From a virus: a DNA stretch of 64,000 bases. Shown piece by piece: positions 58,201 to 64,000 of this stretch. Positions within the stretch are counted from its first letter, which is position 1. The number at the start of each line of letters is the position of its first letter. A model generated the notes under the pieces. It searched no databases. It was given only the letters and a program-made list of their open reading frames with translations, and was not told the DNA's origin. The stretch spans positions 1-64,000 of IMG/VR virus record IMGVR_UViG_3300042541_003180, one strand, 5' to 3'. The position numbers and the translations under genes are program-made.

Positions 58201-58344
58201 GACTTAACTTTACCATATAAAGATATTGAGCCGGTTGGACCATTTGAACCTATTATATTGAATACTATTCAACCAACTGTTCAACCTAAAAAGAATTTGA
58301 CTTTTAATCCTGGGTTAAATACTGTGGCAATTGAATCACCTTAA
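52297..58344 (+). CDS. Giant tail/baseplate structural protein with seven-repeat beta-propeller, 2015 aa
   Basis: The largest gene here. It is beta-rich throughout. Residues about 965-1225 contain seven regular units of about 38 residues with the pattern NPxNxxVYxxxxN (for example YNPVNNYVYCLSKN, INPINGDVYITYSN, YEPVNESIYVYGASN, YNPDRKSIWVLQPSLN), as expected for a YVTN/NHL-type seven-bladed propeller. After residue 1255 (ERDDMWLKTRDYFRRPRENF) comes a domain typical of large phage baseplate or fibre-base proteins, ending with beta modules. It may form a baseplate periphery, with the propeller as a receptor or glycan reader (inference). Confidence 0.72.
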   Translation: MSSHENLYFFNKQGDALNFRYDDTTQLFQGDILFDENSNDTFKTFALYTLERIEAFDFESPGDLGTNKFQLFNEYGLHYYGCTNSSQQQITKIEPANNDPDFYSKWIYGQNFESKFPVGTLIVFNQNLLEFTNINQTFVVVGTKKNAILIISTVDNSTFESTYYNDYINNSLYSGKTISGIDAIGIYNYIDTNYVNNLSPWNEPNFYDKVYKGKKLNIINSKSNDGTYTIKGPEITDIMHFEYSLSQAVLPVDSDLIIEVVLGTDLPKLYDGGLNITGDNRILVNDYIHYPRLLRAGQEFKIVGSVLNENFLTVADIYDFESIYTTKHYELDDQIYFQGKLYQCILGYTHSYTDDATRYLTPNVDTTHWSNPTYIKVNETTTVEPLLFAQLYLTKEKYYYDYGYTQSASVTLASAAEKYKTDLSIFNVDLYYDKGYLKADLVYPSRYARVNFYHTSVDPLNTIGTEYRSFERLLQVNETLTPEFNYDYSENFKYNIVFTDLDEYGLKLIINKQVYEEEISYVYSGIGLDMPRTIDKTLRNWLTRNYLTLYKLGLDVELAYTYVPNLGLPINSLFYNSIVVRTEYPNVPVDISDVLVGTTANYFIEHSRVLFNDLGPSLNIKINNKDHIIQTSNFYVLNINANLLPLNSEVIGATAGTYSTIFSTGDTANISVGIDGKVSSIVLSSVGNIGYSIGSTFSLEFGGINGTSSILFEVGVNDLQIKADVPKTLQSWIDLYATDLLEYGFIVTNINSVLKFDVKQTDVAFDYTIKTGKVNLPGLSDYVITNKMRGNFGGLITSNEVILSATSSYSFEQEGFATGMVFSINNTFWPLMNVEYNIQYLDPLVLNLSYEGPFWDYNNTICDKSPFVTIAFNLGFGQTGCGAISSTGIGGQFNQYQFDDTQFNIVFYPNTYQISDYASTTNLVDIKYIQLSNTILSYGDNLVVHDSYTGTFLIEIELVGNVDSIKMEYNPVNNYVYCLSKNIVWIVDPSTNLLLTSFTLSYDAVDLQINPINGDVYITYSNLSQVHIFYSTTFNGVLDDYIVSTFGNTGKMAFSEFEQDMYVVTTNNVLRINGTNRTLLTSYSVPGAIDVIVYEPVNESIYVYGASNLYQIDNGSINSISVTTESFNDIIFNNLTGDMNISDSSNQIKRLSLDGTIVNDVNISNHGYMALNQYDGAIYISSQNTNSVIVVDSITNQLVYMNSLIAPTTKLCYNPDRKSIWVLQPSLNQLVEILVELKNEITTEPAVVEEVIVDNLYGTLHPSFKERDDMWLKTRDYFRRPRENFNTDYRVKYYWKWFSDNIPQFFMYDFSGEQLSQTTTGSYSYVGPTPLSTVVLNKKSNKDVTKVSLPEYQQTIFDKIEYPLSYIDDELDISTDVEPLQLFIGFRADNEGALRSLLQLYKKEDISLKINSNNYNQVYLETLDVNGPDKRGMISLGQYSTASFVDSGLKSGQHIVIYLKDNQNRRNQYISNNNGSIFKIRDVYTSQIIVDFFNITNDIIDTETSIIVDYPKSGETTYLDFTIEVIDKEIGRFFTYGQTEEEDIRFKIELGNVGKLIAPDDVFIFKQYDIEEGGIDWLYLNKKRKEMLMMKHLIYPYIGSYKSIINAINFFGYNDLQLNEYYRNIDPSAVNFTKLFKVEIPDIFDNTVEGWTENDFIKHTMPNDNFEETNLFNLTYFITDKEGNNILNYTLDEIIIKLQGLKYWLKKNIIPLTHKILDITGSAYFTGGTQIQHRLHDIRIVNIYDNMTPITFKLNEAYLMPVNSGSTVYNCVLDFYSIIPDVGADKTKTGLVVPPTPFNGKTLVLPDYFTVKIRTYKTYKEWAPFATYDLGDRVTYYGKLYESATSSNKVNSPREYETVTPWLSGDVYDLTSIVEYNRNIYVFTKNATASTITPYADNFNWNQINKWIEIDWSPVQTISEFRSGNNLLPFNFTLDSNIDPFVTVEVISDNGYGCVYNDKKNYEIRGLKDLTLPYKDIEPVGPFEPIILNTIQPTVQPKKNLTFNPGLNTVAIESP

Positions 58345-58348
58345 AAAA

Positions 58349-58380
58349 TAAAACCCTTAGATTTCTCTAAGGGTTTTTTA
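58349..58380. terminator. Bidirectional intrinsic terminator
   Basis: CCCTTAGA-TTTC-TCTAAGGG in A/T-runs between convergent 52297-58344 and 58381-59049. Confidence 0.86.
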
Positions 58381-59049
58381 TTACTTAACTTCTTCAAACT
58401 CAATTTCTGTTTGTATACTTTTAGGTTGTTCCATTGCAACATTATCATCAAAGCAAGCTACCCAGTCTTGAATGTCTGCTGCTAGATTTTTACCAATTGT
58501 ATCATAGTAATTAAAAACTTTACTAACTGCGCCAATTCTTTTAAGAATTTCAGAGAAAGTATAAGTATCTTTAGTTAATCCTTTAACTTTATGTTCTGCA
58601 ATTAAGTGATAGATATAAGTTATTTCTGTTGCATTAACTAGAAATGCAAATGAATCATTATCATTATTGAAAACTTTACTGTCTTCTCTCATTGTACCTA
58701 ATACTTCTGTTAGTTCAATTGCAATGAATACAGTGTTAATATCATATTCTAACTTACCTTGAATTAAATCACTTAAATATTTCCATTGTGCTCTATTTAA
58801 GTTAAAGTTATACTTTGTTGATTTTAGTGCATTCGTGTAATCTGCCCAAAGTTGTTGTGCATCTTTGTAAAGATTATCTTTTTCTAAATCACTTTTACCT
58901 TTACCATTATTATTTTTGGTGAAGTCTAATACTGCTTGATACTTAGTATCTAAGTTATTCTCAAAATCCTCTCCAATATTTCTATAGTCAATATCATTCT
59001 CCGTGAAAATAACACTTGGTTTAACTACATTTGTTTGTATATCTGACAT
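58381..59049 (-). CDS. Hypothetical tail-region protein, 222 aa
   Basis: A helical, acidic soluble protein (ELTEVLGTMREDSKVFNNDN and a long helix before it). It belongs to a minus-strand run with 59066-59491, 59541-59969 and the tape-measure-like gene, so a role in tail assembly is likely from context. No motif is recognised. It lacks both the N-terminal leader and the C-terminal tail. Confidence 0.6.
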   Translation of the reverse strand: MSDIQTNVVKPSVIFTENDIDYRNIGEDFENNLDTKYQAVLDFTKNNNGKGKSDLEKDNLYKDAQQLWADYTNALKSTKYNFNLNRAQWKYLSDLIQGKLEYDINTVFIAIELTEVLGTMREDSKVFNNDNDSFAFLVNATEITYIYHLIAEHKVKGLTKDTYTFSEILKRIGAVSKVFNYYDTIGKNLAADIQDWVACFDDNVAMEQPKSIQTEIEFEEVK

Positions 59050-59065
59050 ATTTATTTAATTATTT

Positions 59066-59491
59066 TTATACGATAAAATCGTTATCTTGGTCTTCTTTTT
59101 GTTCAACAAAAAGTGCTTCAACTTGATTAGCTCTACTAACTTTTTCAACTCCGTATTTTACTACGATTGATGAGAATGTATTGAAGTCAGTTCCTACTAA
59201 TTTAATTTTACCACTTTCTAAATTCATGTTGATTTTATCAATTTCTTGTTCAATTAGAATGGTTCTTGATTCTTCATCAAACGCATCCATTAAATCTTCA
59301 TTGATAGTAACTTTTAAATCTTTTTTAAGAACAAATGCGTAATCATCTGCAATCTTAGCGATTTTAATAAGTTGTTTTTGTTTTTTTACTCCGATAAATT
59401 GAAAGTCAATTTGTACAGGAAATGTTTTTTTATTAAAAACATCAAAAAAATCATTTATTGTATCCTCCGATAGCTCATAAAAATTATCCAT
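59066..59491 (-). CDS. Hypothetical tail-region protein, 141 aa
   Basis: A compact alpha/beta protein. The order (FPVQIDFQFIGVKKQKQLIK, DLKVTINEDLMDAF, TILIEQEIDKINMN, then TDFNTFSSIVVKYGVE) resembles the layout of phage putative metallopeptidases, but the zinc-binding HExxH is replaced by IEQEID, so it cannot be an active metalloprotease of that kind. Function unknown. It is in the same minus run as the tape measure gene. Confidence 0.58.
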   Translation of the reverse strand: MDNFYELSEDTINDFFDVFNKKTFPVQIDFQFIGVKKQKQLIKIAKIADDYAFVLKKDLKVTINEDLMDAFDEESRTILIEQEIDKINMNLESGKIKLVGTDFNTFSSIVVKYGVEKVSRANQVEALFVEQKEDQDNDFIV

Positions 59492-59540
59492 ATTATATTT
59501 ATATTTTTATATTATAAAAAATAATGTGAAAAAGTTTTAC

Positions 59541-59969
59541 TTATCTGAATAAAAAATAGGTTATAGTACTTAGAAATAGTACACTTGGTATGACTTTATA
59601 ATAAAGATTATTATAAAGTTTAGGTGTCTCAATTAATGAGAAACCAATTACAATTAAATATGAGTATTTATCTACCTTTTTAATCTCATAAGTTCTAAAA
59701 AGTTCCATTAAACCTTTTGTATTTAATAGTTTTGATACTTCAAATATATATTCTCTGATATAAGTTTCTGATATTCTATCAATATCAGATTTTTTCAGTG
59801 AGTAAGCTTCACCAATTAATTCTTCAGGAACATTTAAAACAGTGTATAATCGTTGTGCATTATCAACTCTAATATTTAATGATCTTTCAAGTTCTAGTTT
59901 ATTTTGTTTAACTATTTTCTTATAATTTAAAAATAGTTTTAATTTTTTAAAAAATGATAATTTATTCAT
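59541..59969 (-). CDS. Hypothetical protein with C-terminal hydrophobic segment, 142 aa
   Basis: A basic helical N-terminus (FFKKLKLFLNYKKIVKQNKL), a middle domain (NVPEELIGEAYSLKKSDIDR) and a C-terminal membrane helix YYKVIPSVLFLSTITYFLF. It lies between the tape measure gene and 59066-59491 on the same strand. T4-like tails contain few membrane-type proteins, so this may be a tail completion or terminator factor, or unrelated. Confidence 0.55.
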   Translation of the reverse strand: MNKLSFFKKLKLFLNYKKIVKQNKLELERSLNIRVDNAQRLYTVLNVPEELIGEAYSLKKSDIDRISETYIREYIFEVSKLLNTKGLMELFRTYEIKKVDKYSYLIVIGFSLIETPKLYNNLYYKVIPSVLFLSTITYFLFR

Positions 59970-60002
59970 AAATAATTATATTATTTTTTTTATAATAAGT
60001 TG

Positions 60003-63000
60003 TTATTGACTTTTTTGATCTGCACTTGCAGTACTTCTACCTTTAGATTCAATATATTCGTCAACACCACTTGTTGATTGATCTATTTTAGATAAAAGTC
60101 CTATAATTACATCAAGTTGTTGATGAGTATCACCATATTTCGATTTAGGTTTAGCTGTTCCTCCTTTTGCTGCTACTACACCTTGTTTTTTATCACCAAC
60201 AGATGGTCTCTTAGTTTTCTCATTATCAACATCTAATAATTTACTAAACACACTTGCCTTATCTTCAAGTGTTTGCATCATATCTTCAAATGCATTTTGA
60301 TTCAGAGCTGCTAATACTGCCAAATTACCCGTTAATCTTCTTATTAGATTAACTTTGTCTCCATCAATACTTTTTAAAGCACCACCAAATTTTTTCAGAG
60401 AGGTTGCTAATTTATCATAAGCTCCCGCAATTTTAACCATTCCACGTGCTGCTTGAGAAATTGGATCCATACCAATTAATGATTTAACTCCACTTAACAT
60501 ACCCATTCCAGTTATACTATTAGCTAGATTAACATAATCTAATACATTTTTAGATACATTACTCATATAGTTAGGATCGATAGTCTTAGAAAAGTATTTA
60601 CTACCGGATGCCAATGTTTTTGCAACACCTACCATTGACAATGCAACTATATTAGTTTTTGCAATCTTTAATAATTTTGCACCGGATACTATTTCTACTA
60701 TGTCCACATATCCAGATATTGATGATTTTGTACCATCAATCCATTTTTTTGGTGGGTATGAGTTCCAAGTTGATTTACCAAGATCAAATATTGCCGCCAC
60801 TGCAACCATTGATGTTGCAATTATATTAATTTTAGCAATTTGATTTAACTTGGTATTAGATGTTATTTCTACTATGTCCACATATCCAGATATTGATGAT
60901 TTTGTACCATCAATCCATTTTTCTGGTGGATAAAAATCCCAAACTGCTTTATCTACAAGTGTAAATAATTGTGCTACTCCAACAATTGCAAGTGATATGG
61001 CACCTATTCCATAGACCATGTCATTAACTGCACTTTTATTAGACTTCCAAAAACCACTACCTTTCATAAATTCAAATACTGGTGCAAATGCTTGTAAAGA
61101 GGCACCAACATTTTCACCCCATTCTTTAGAAGGAACTTTTGTTAAATCAAACTTGGCTATGTTTGTACCAAATTTTTCAGCGGCCGCTATTATACCATCC
61201 GATATAGTAAGTATAGCACTCTTCATATCCTCTGCAGAAACATTTGCTCCAAAGAAACCTGTATCCATAAGTGCTGCATATACTGGTGAGAATGCACTAA
61301 TTGCAGTACCAACACCTTCTGCCCACTCTTTACTTGGTCCATTTTTGAATGCTACTTTTACTCCTGCAAAGTATGTTGCTGCATCTACAATACCTCTTGA
61401 TACTGTTCTTATTGCTTTGGCAAAATCTTCTGGTCCAACTCCTCCACCAAGTAAACTCATTATTTTATTTGCTGCTAACATTGCATATACTGGTGAAAAA
61501 GCACCTAATGCTAGTGCTATACCTTCTGCCCAAGCTTTGGTAGGTCCACCTGTATAATTACCTTTTCTTAAAATAAATGAAGTATCAACTATGGTTTGTG
61601 CTATTAGTAAAACAGCTTCACCACCTGCAATTAATGCAATCATTCCTAATCCAAGAGTTCCTAATATAAATGTACCAAGTCCTCCCATTGCCAACCCAAA
61701 TGCGGTCATACTTAATCCTACACTAAATGACCATTCATAAGATGGAAATTTGTCATACTTACCTAAACCAAGAATGTATGATGTTGCTACAATAGTAGCT
61801 GCCACTAACATTACTGCCACTGCACCAATTGCAAGTGCTGCTAACCCTAAACCACCTGTTTCCATTATTAAGGCACCTAATACTAAAGCTGCCCCACCAA
61901 ATGCAATCAATGATAATCCAACCCCAAGTGCCCACTTCCAACTAGGATATTTATCATACTTACCTAATGCTAATATATGTGAAGAAATTGCAATTGCGGC
62001 AGCAATCATAATAACTCCTATAATACCCAATGCTAAGTCTGCTATAGGCATTTTGCCCATAAGTATAACTGCGGGTGTCATTAATAATGTTACAATCGCT
62101 AAAGTTGCTCCAAGTAGAAGTATTTTAAGAATTAACATAAATGGTAGATCTGCTGTGCCTTGTAATATTATAGATGATAATGCTATTGCTGTGGCTAATG
62201 CAACTAATACTAATGGAATTAAATATATCTTACCTTTTCCTAGATATTTTTCAATTATTGTTATACCAATTGCCAAGTCAGTCATAAAATAAGACATTAA
62301 CGCAAAAACTAAAGCTATTCCTAATACAGTTAAAAACTGCCAAAATCCGATAGGTTGTACATATGATAATACCCAAGAAGATACAGTAATTGCAGCCGCT
62401 ATACCAACTAAAACTAATAACAGATCTGTTGCTTTAACACCGGTTCTTTTAAAAGCAATAACTCCTATTGCTATTTTATCCATATTAAACGCAATTACTG
62501 CAAACATAGCGGCTATTAGGATACCCGTTATGGCTTGTCCAAATGACATTGGTTTAATAAATGCAAGTATAAAGGACGATGCAGTAATTGCTAGTGCGAT
62601 ACCAACTAAAACTTTTACTAACTCGAATGTACTTATATTAAGACTTTGAAATAGCACTACTCCTAATGCGATTTTATGTAAACTATATGAAATTACTGCA
62701 AACATAGCGGCGATTAATATAGCAGTAATTGATTGTCCTAGTGTCATTGGTTTAATAAATGCCAGTATAAAGGAAGACGCAGTAATTGCTAGTGATATGG
62801 CAACTAAAGATTTTACTAACTGGAATGGACTAACATTTAGTTTTCCAAATATAATTGATGCGATGAATATATTCTCTAAGTAGTTTGAAAGTACTGCAAA
62901 CATTGCTGCAATTAATACCGCAGTTAATAGTTGTGTGAATCCAATTGGTTCTATAAATGCCATTATCCAAGAAGCCATTGTAACCGCAACTGCCATCATT

Positions 63001-63494
63001 ACAATAACTAATGATGCGTTAAATGCTTCTTTTATGGATAGATTTAGTTTTGCTATTTTTTCAAATGCAATTGCCATTAAGACTACGGCTAAACTTAGAC
63101 CAACTACTGATAAAAAGTCTATTTTACCAACTAGTTTGAATGCCAAACCAATCGCCAATACTGCAACAGCAATTAAAAGTATTGTGGTAACACCTTTTTT
63201 TATCTGCCCTTCTTTTTTTGGATCGTCAGATTCTTCAAATAGTCCAGTTTTTTTATCATTCTCTTTCTTCTTCTGCATTGAAAGAATGGTATTCTGTTGA
63301 GCAAGAATCTTTGTTGTATCTGATTTAATAGACTTTAAACTAACATTAATTTCAGTTAATTGTTTTGAGAAGTCACCACTTTGTAATGCGTTTGTAGTTG
63401 TAGTATTACTAGTACCCTTTTTATCAAGGGCTTGAGCAATCATTTCAAGTGATTGTGATAGATTATTTAAAGCATCTAATAACTGTTTGTCCAT
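60003..63494 (-). CDS. Tape-measure-like tail protein with many hydrophobic helices, 1163 aa
   Basis: I start at the ATG at 63494 (MDKQLLDALNNLSQSLEMIA), five bases behind a TTAATATATAC element, rather than 12 codons upstream. A coiled coil (to residue about 90) is followed by some 15-20 hydrophobic segments in diverged repeats (ASSFILAFIKP, ILIAAMFAVI, SYILGLGKYDK), then amphipathic repeats including two copies of KWIDGTKSSISGYVDIVEI. Repeated hydrophobic helices in a long virion protein are the mark of tape measure proteins, which set tail length and enter the membrane at ejection. T4 gp29 is the analogue by role, not by sequence. Confidence 0.75.
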   Translation of the reverse strand: MDKQLLDALNNLSQSLEMIAQALDKKGTSNTTTTNALQSGDFSKQLTEINVSLKSIKSDTTKILAQQNTILSMQKKKENDKKTGLFEESDDPKKEGQIKKGVTTILLIAVAVLAIGLAFKLVGKIDFLSVVGLSLAVVLMAIAFEKIAKLNLSIKEAFNASLVIVMMAVAVTMASWIMAFIEPIGFTQLLTAVLIAAMFAVLSNYLENIFIASIIFGKLNVSPFQLVKSLVAISLAITASSFILAFIKPMTLGQSITAILIAAMFAVISYSLHKIALGVVLFQSLNISTFELVKVLVGIALAITASSFILAFIKPMSFGQAITGILIAAMFAVIAFNMDKIAIGVIAFKRTGVKATDLLLVLVGIAAAITVSSWVLSYVQPIGFWQFLTVLGIALVFALMSYFMTDLAIGITIIEKYLGKGKIYLIPLVLVALATAIALSSIILQGTADLPFMLILKILLLGATLAIVTLLMTPAVILMGKMPIADLALGIIGVIMIAAAIAISSHILALGKYDKYPSWKWALGVGLSLIAFGGAALVLGALIMETGGLGLAALAIGAVAVMLVAATIVATSYILGLGKYDKFPSYEWSFSVGLSMTAFGLAMGGLGTFILGTLGLGMIALIAGGEAVLLIAQTIVDTSFILRKGNYTGGPTKAWAEGIALALGAFSPVYAMLAANKIMSLLGGGVGPEDFAKAIRTVSRGIVDAATYFAGVKVAFKNGPSKEWAEGVGTAISAFSPVYAALMDTGFFGANVSAEDMKSAILTISDGIIAAAEKFGTNIAKFDLTKVPSKEWGENVGASLQAFAPVFEFMKGSGFWKSNKSAVNDMVYGIGAISLAIVGVAQLFTLVDKAVWDFYPPEKWIDGTKSSISGYVDIVEITSNTKLNQIAKINIIATSMVAVAAIFDLGKSTWNSYPPKKWIDGTKSSISGYVDIVEIVSGAKLLKIAKTNIVALSMVGVAKTLASGSKYFSKTIDPNYMSNVSKNVLDYVNLANSITGMGMLSGVKSLIGMDPISQAARGMVKIAGAYDKLATSLKKFGGALKSIDGDKVNLIRRLTGNLAVLAALNQNAFEDMMQTLEDKASVFSKLLDVDNEKTKRPSVGDKKQGVVAAKGGTAKPKSKYGDTHQQLDVIIGLLSKIDQSTSGVDEYIESKGRSTASADQKSQ
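60691..60748 (-). repeat. 58-base perfect direct repeat, copy 1 (in the tape-measure-like gene)
   Basis: Identical to 60865-60922, offset 174 bases (58 codons), encoding the second KWIDGTKSSISGYVDIVEI copy. Exact identity at DNA level in a diverged repeat array points to a recent duplication or gene conversion. Confidence 0.85.
60865..60922 (-). repeat. 58-base perfect direct repeat, copy 2 (in the tape-measure-like gene)
   Basis: Partner of 60691-60748. Recombination between the copies would delete or add 58 codons in frame. Confidence 0.85.
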
Positions 63495-63498
63495 AAAA

Positions 63499-63509
63499 GT
63501 ATATATTAA
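63499..63509 (-). promoter_or_regulatory. Phage-type TTAATATATAC element
   Basis: The complement reads TTAATATATAC, then TTTT and the ATG at 63494. Confidence 0.45.
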
Positions 63510-63585
63510 AAATCTTAATCCTTTTAACATTTTATCTATTTTTTACTATAATAAAAAATAATATATAACTTATAAAACAAATCGT

Positions 63586-64000
63586 ATGGAAATGGGACTA
63601 AAAAAGACTTTGAAGTACTATATTCTCGGTGAATCTCTAAAGGAAATTGAAGCCAATCGTATATTGGACAAAATTTCTAAAAAGAAGTCACTTTCTGATA
63701 GAGAAAAGAGGTTTTTGGAATTGTATAATCACAAAACTGAAGAAACTCCTAAAGACCATATGTATTTGTCTAAGAATACAACTTGTGAAAGAGTTAAAAC
63801 TTTAATTGATAGTGGTAAATCAGTAATTTGTGATTTACATGATAGAAATGGTAAAATTGGATTACAGATTGTAGATATAGATAATAAACATGCTGATGAT
63901 GATTGTACTATATTTATGAGAGGTAATGAAACATATAAATTGGAAGATAGATTTTTATACAATTTAATTTACAATCAAAAATCAAATAAGTATTCTCTTC
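63586..64000 (+). CDS. Protein with N-terminal DUF6576-like module, cut by window edge
   Basis: ATG at 63586, open to the right edge (138 codons seen). Residues about 22-46, EANRILDKISKKKSLSDREK followed by RFLELYN, match the module seen at the C-termini of 27041-27673 and 37312-37893, here near the N-terminus. A beta-rich domain follows (GKSVICDLHDRNGKIGLQIV, CTIFMRGNETYKLEDRFLYN). Function unknown. An opposite-strand frame inside this region is a shadow. Confidence 0.62.
   Translation, partial: MEMGLKKTLKYYILGESLKEIEANRILDKISKKKSLSDREKRFLELYNHKTEETPKDHMYLSKNTTCERVKTLIDSGKSVICDLHDRNGKIGLQIVDIDNKHADDDCTIFMRGNETYKLEDRFLYNLIYNQKSNKYSL

Noticed and set aside
59066-59491. Active metallopeptidase
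   Set aside because: The order of elements is similar, but no HExxH or other zinc triad is present.
61018-61557. Plus-strand frame opposite the tape-measure-like gene
   Set aside because: Shadow; Ala/Pro/Ser-rich with no start context. The frames at 61349, 61750 and 62935 are likewise shadows.
60003-63494. Reading the multi-helix protein as a transporter
   Set aside because: Helices are internal repeats in a very long protein with coiled coil and tail-gene neighbours, which fits a tape measure better.
1-64000. Insertion sequences or integrase with attachment sites
   Set aside because: No transposase, integrase or terminal inverted repeats were seen; the GIY-YIG gene is the only mobile element I can support.

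Overview
This window is part of a large, strongly AT-rich, contractile-tailed (T4-like myovirus) phage genome, probably a jumbo phage of a Bacteroidetes/Flavobacteria host. The phage assignment rests on a T4 gp17-type terminase large subunit (30500-32647), a giant tail sheath (41293-45459), a gp19-type tail tube (46803-47426), a gp26/gp51-like baseplate factor (45587-46528), a 2015-residue tail or baseplate protein (52297-58344), a tape-measure-like protein (60003-63494), a gp47-like recombination nuclease and a gp52-like topoisomerase subunit. The host inference rests on A-rich start regions without Shine-Dalgarno sequences, several TAnnTTTG (-7) promoter elements, lipoproteins of Bacteroidetes style and a short C-terminal module known from Bacteroidetes proteins.

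Layout. Bases 1-12600 hold nucleotide, DNA and RNA enzymes (a truncated class II aminoacyl-tRNA-synthetase-like gene, a homing endonuclease, dihydrofolate reductase, a cytosine-5 methyltransferase, HAD proteins including a HAD/tRNA-binding fusion, a small GIY-YIG protein), many small unknown proteins and the first virion-type proteins. Bases 12600-30500 hold a tRNA(CAU), two nucleotidyltransferases, two zinc-cluster proteins, and a striking host-interaction block: ClpP, a site-2 protease, a lipoprotein, a full NusA, a secreted NUC1-type nuclease, a topoisomerase subunit, a coiled-coil membrane pair, a HAD phosphatase and ClpS. Bases 30500-64000 hold packaging and tail genes interleaved with many small proteins. 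Genes switch strand often, and 17 compact hairpins with T-runs mostly separate convergent units.

Two addressing signals stand out. First, about 20 otherwise unrelated proteins start with an MKYLKxFExF-type peptide followed closely by an (L/I)xE site. This resembles the T4 capsid-targeting sequence, which the prohead protease removes. It predicts a large set of packaged proteins, probably ejected into the host, including three zinc-cluster paralogues, an ADP-ribosyltransferase-like protein (a possible Alt analogue), a ParB-like protein and several membrane-segment proteins. Second, at least eight small unrelated proteins end in a shared tail of the form RDxKLxxLGI / RDKKINDLLK. These proteins do not carry the N-terminal signal. 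I do not recognise this tail; it could be a localisation, docking or degradation signal.

Two promoter types can be proposed: host-like TAnnTTTG before early or metabolic genes, and a phage-specific TTAATATATA(C) element before virion-type genes, very often only 4-5 bases before the start codon. All functional calls come from reading the sequence and motif memory; no searches were run.
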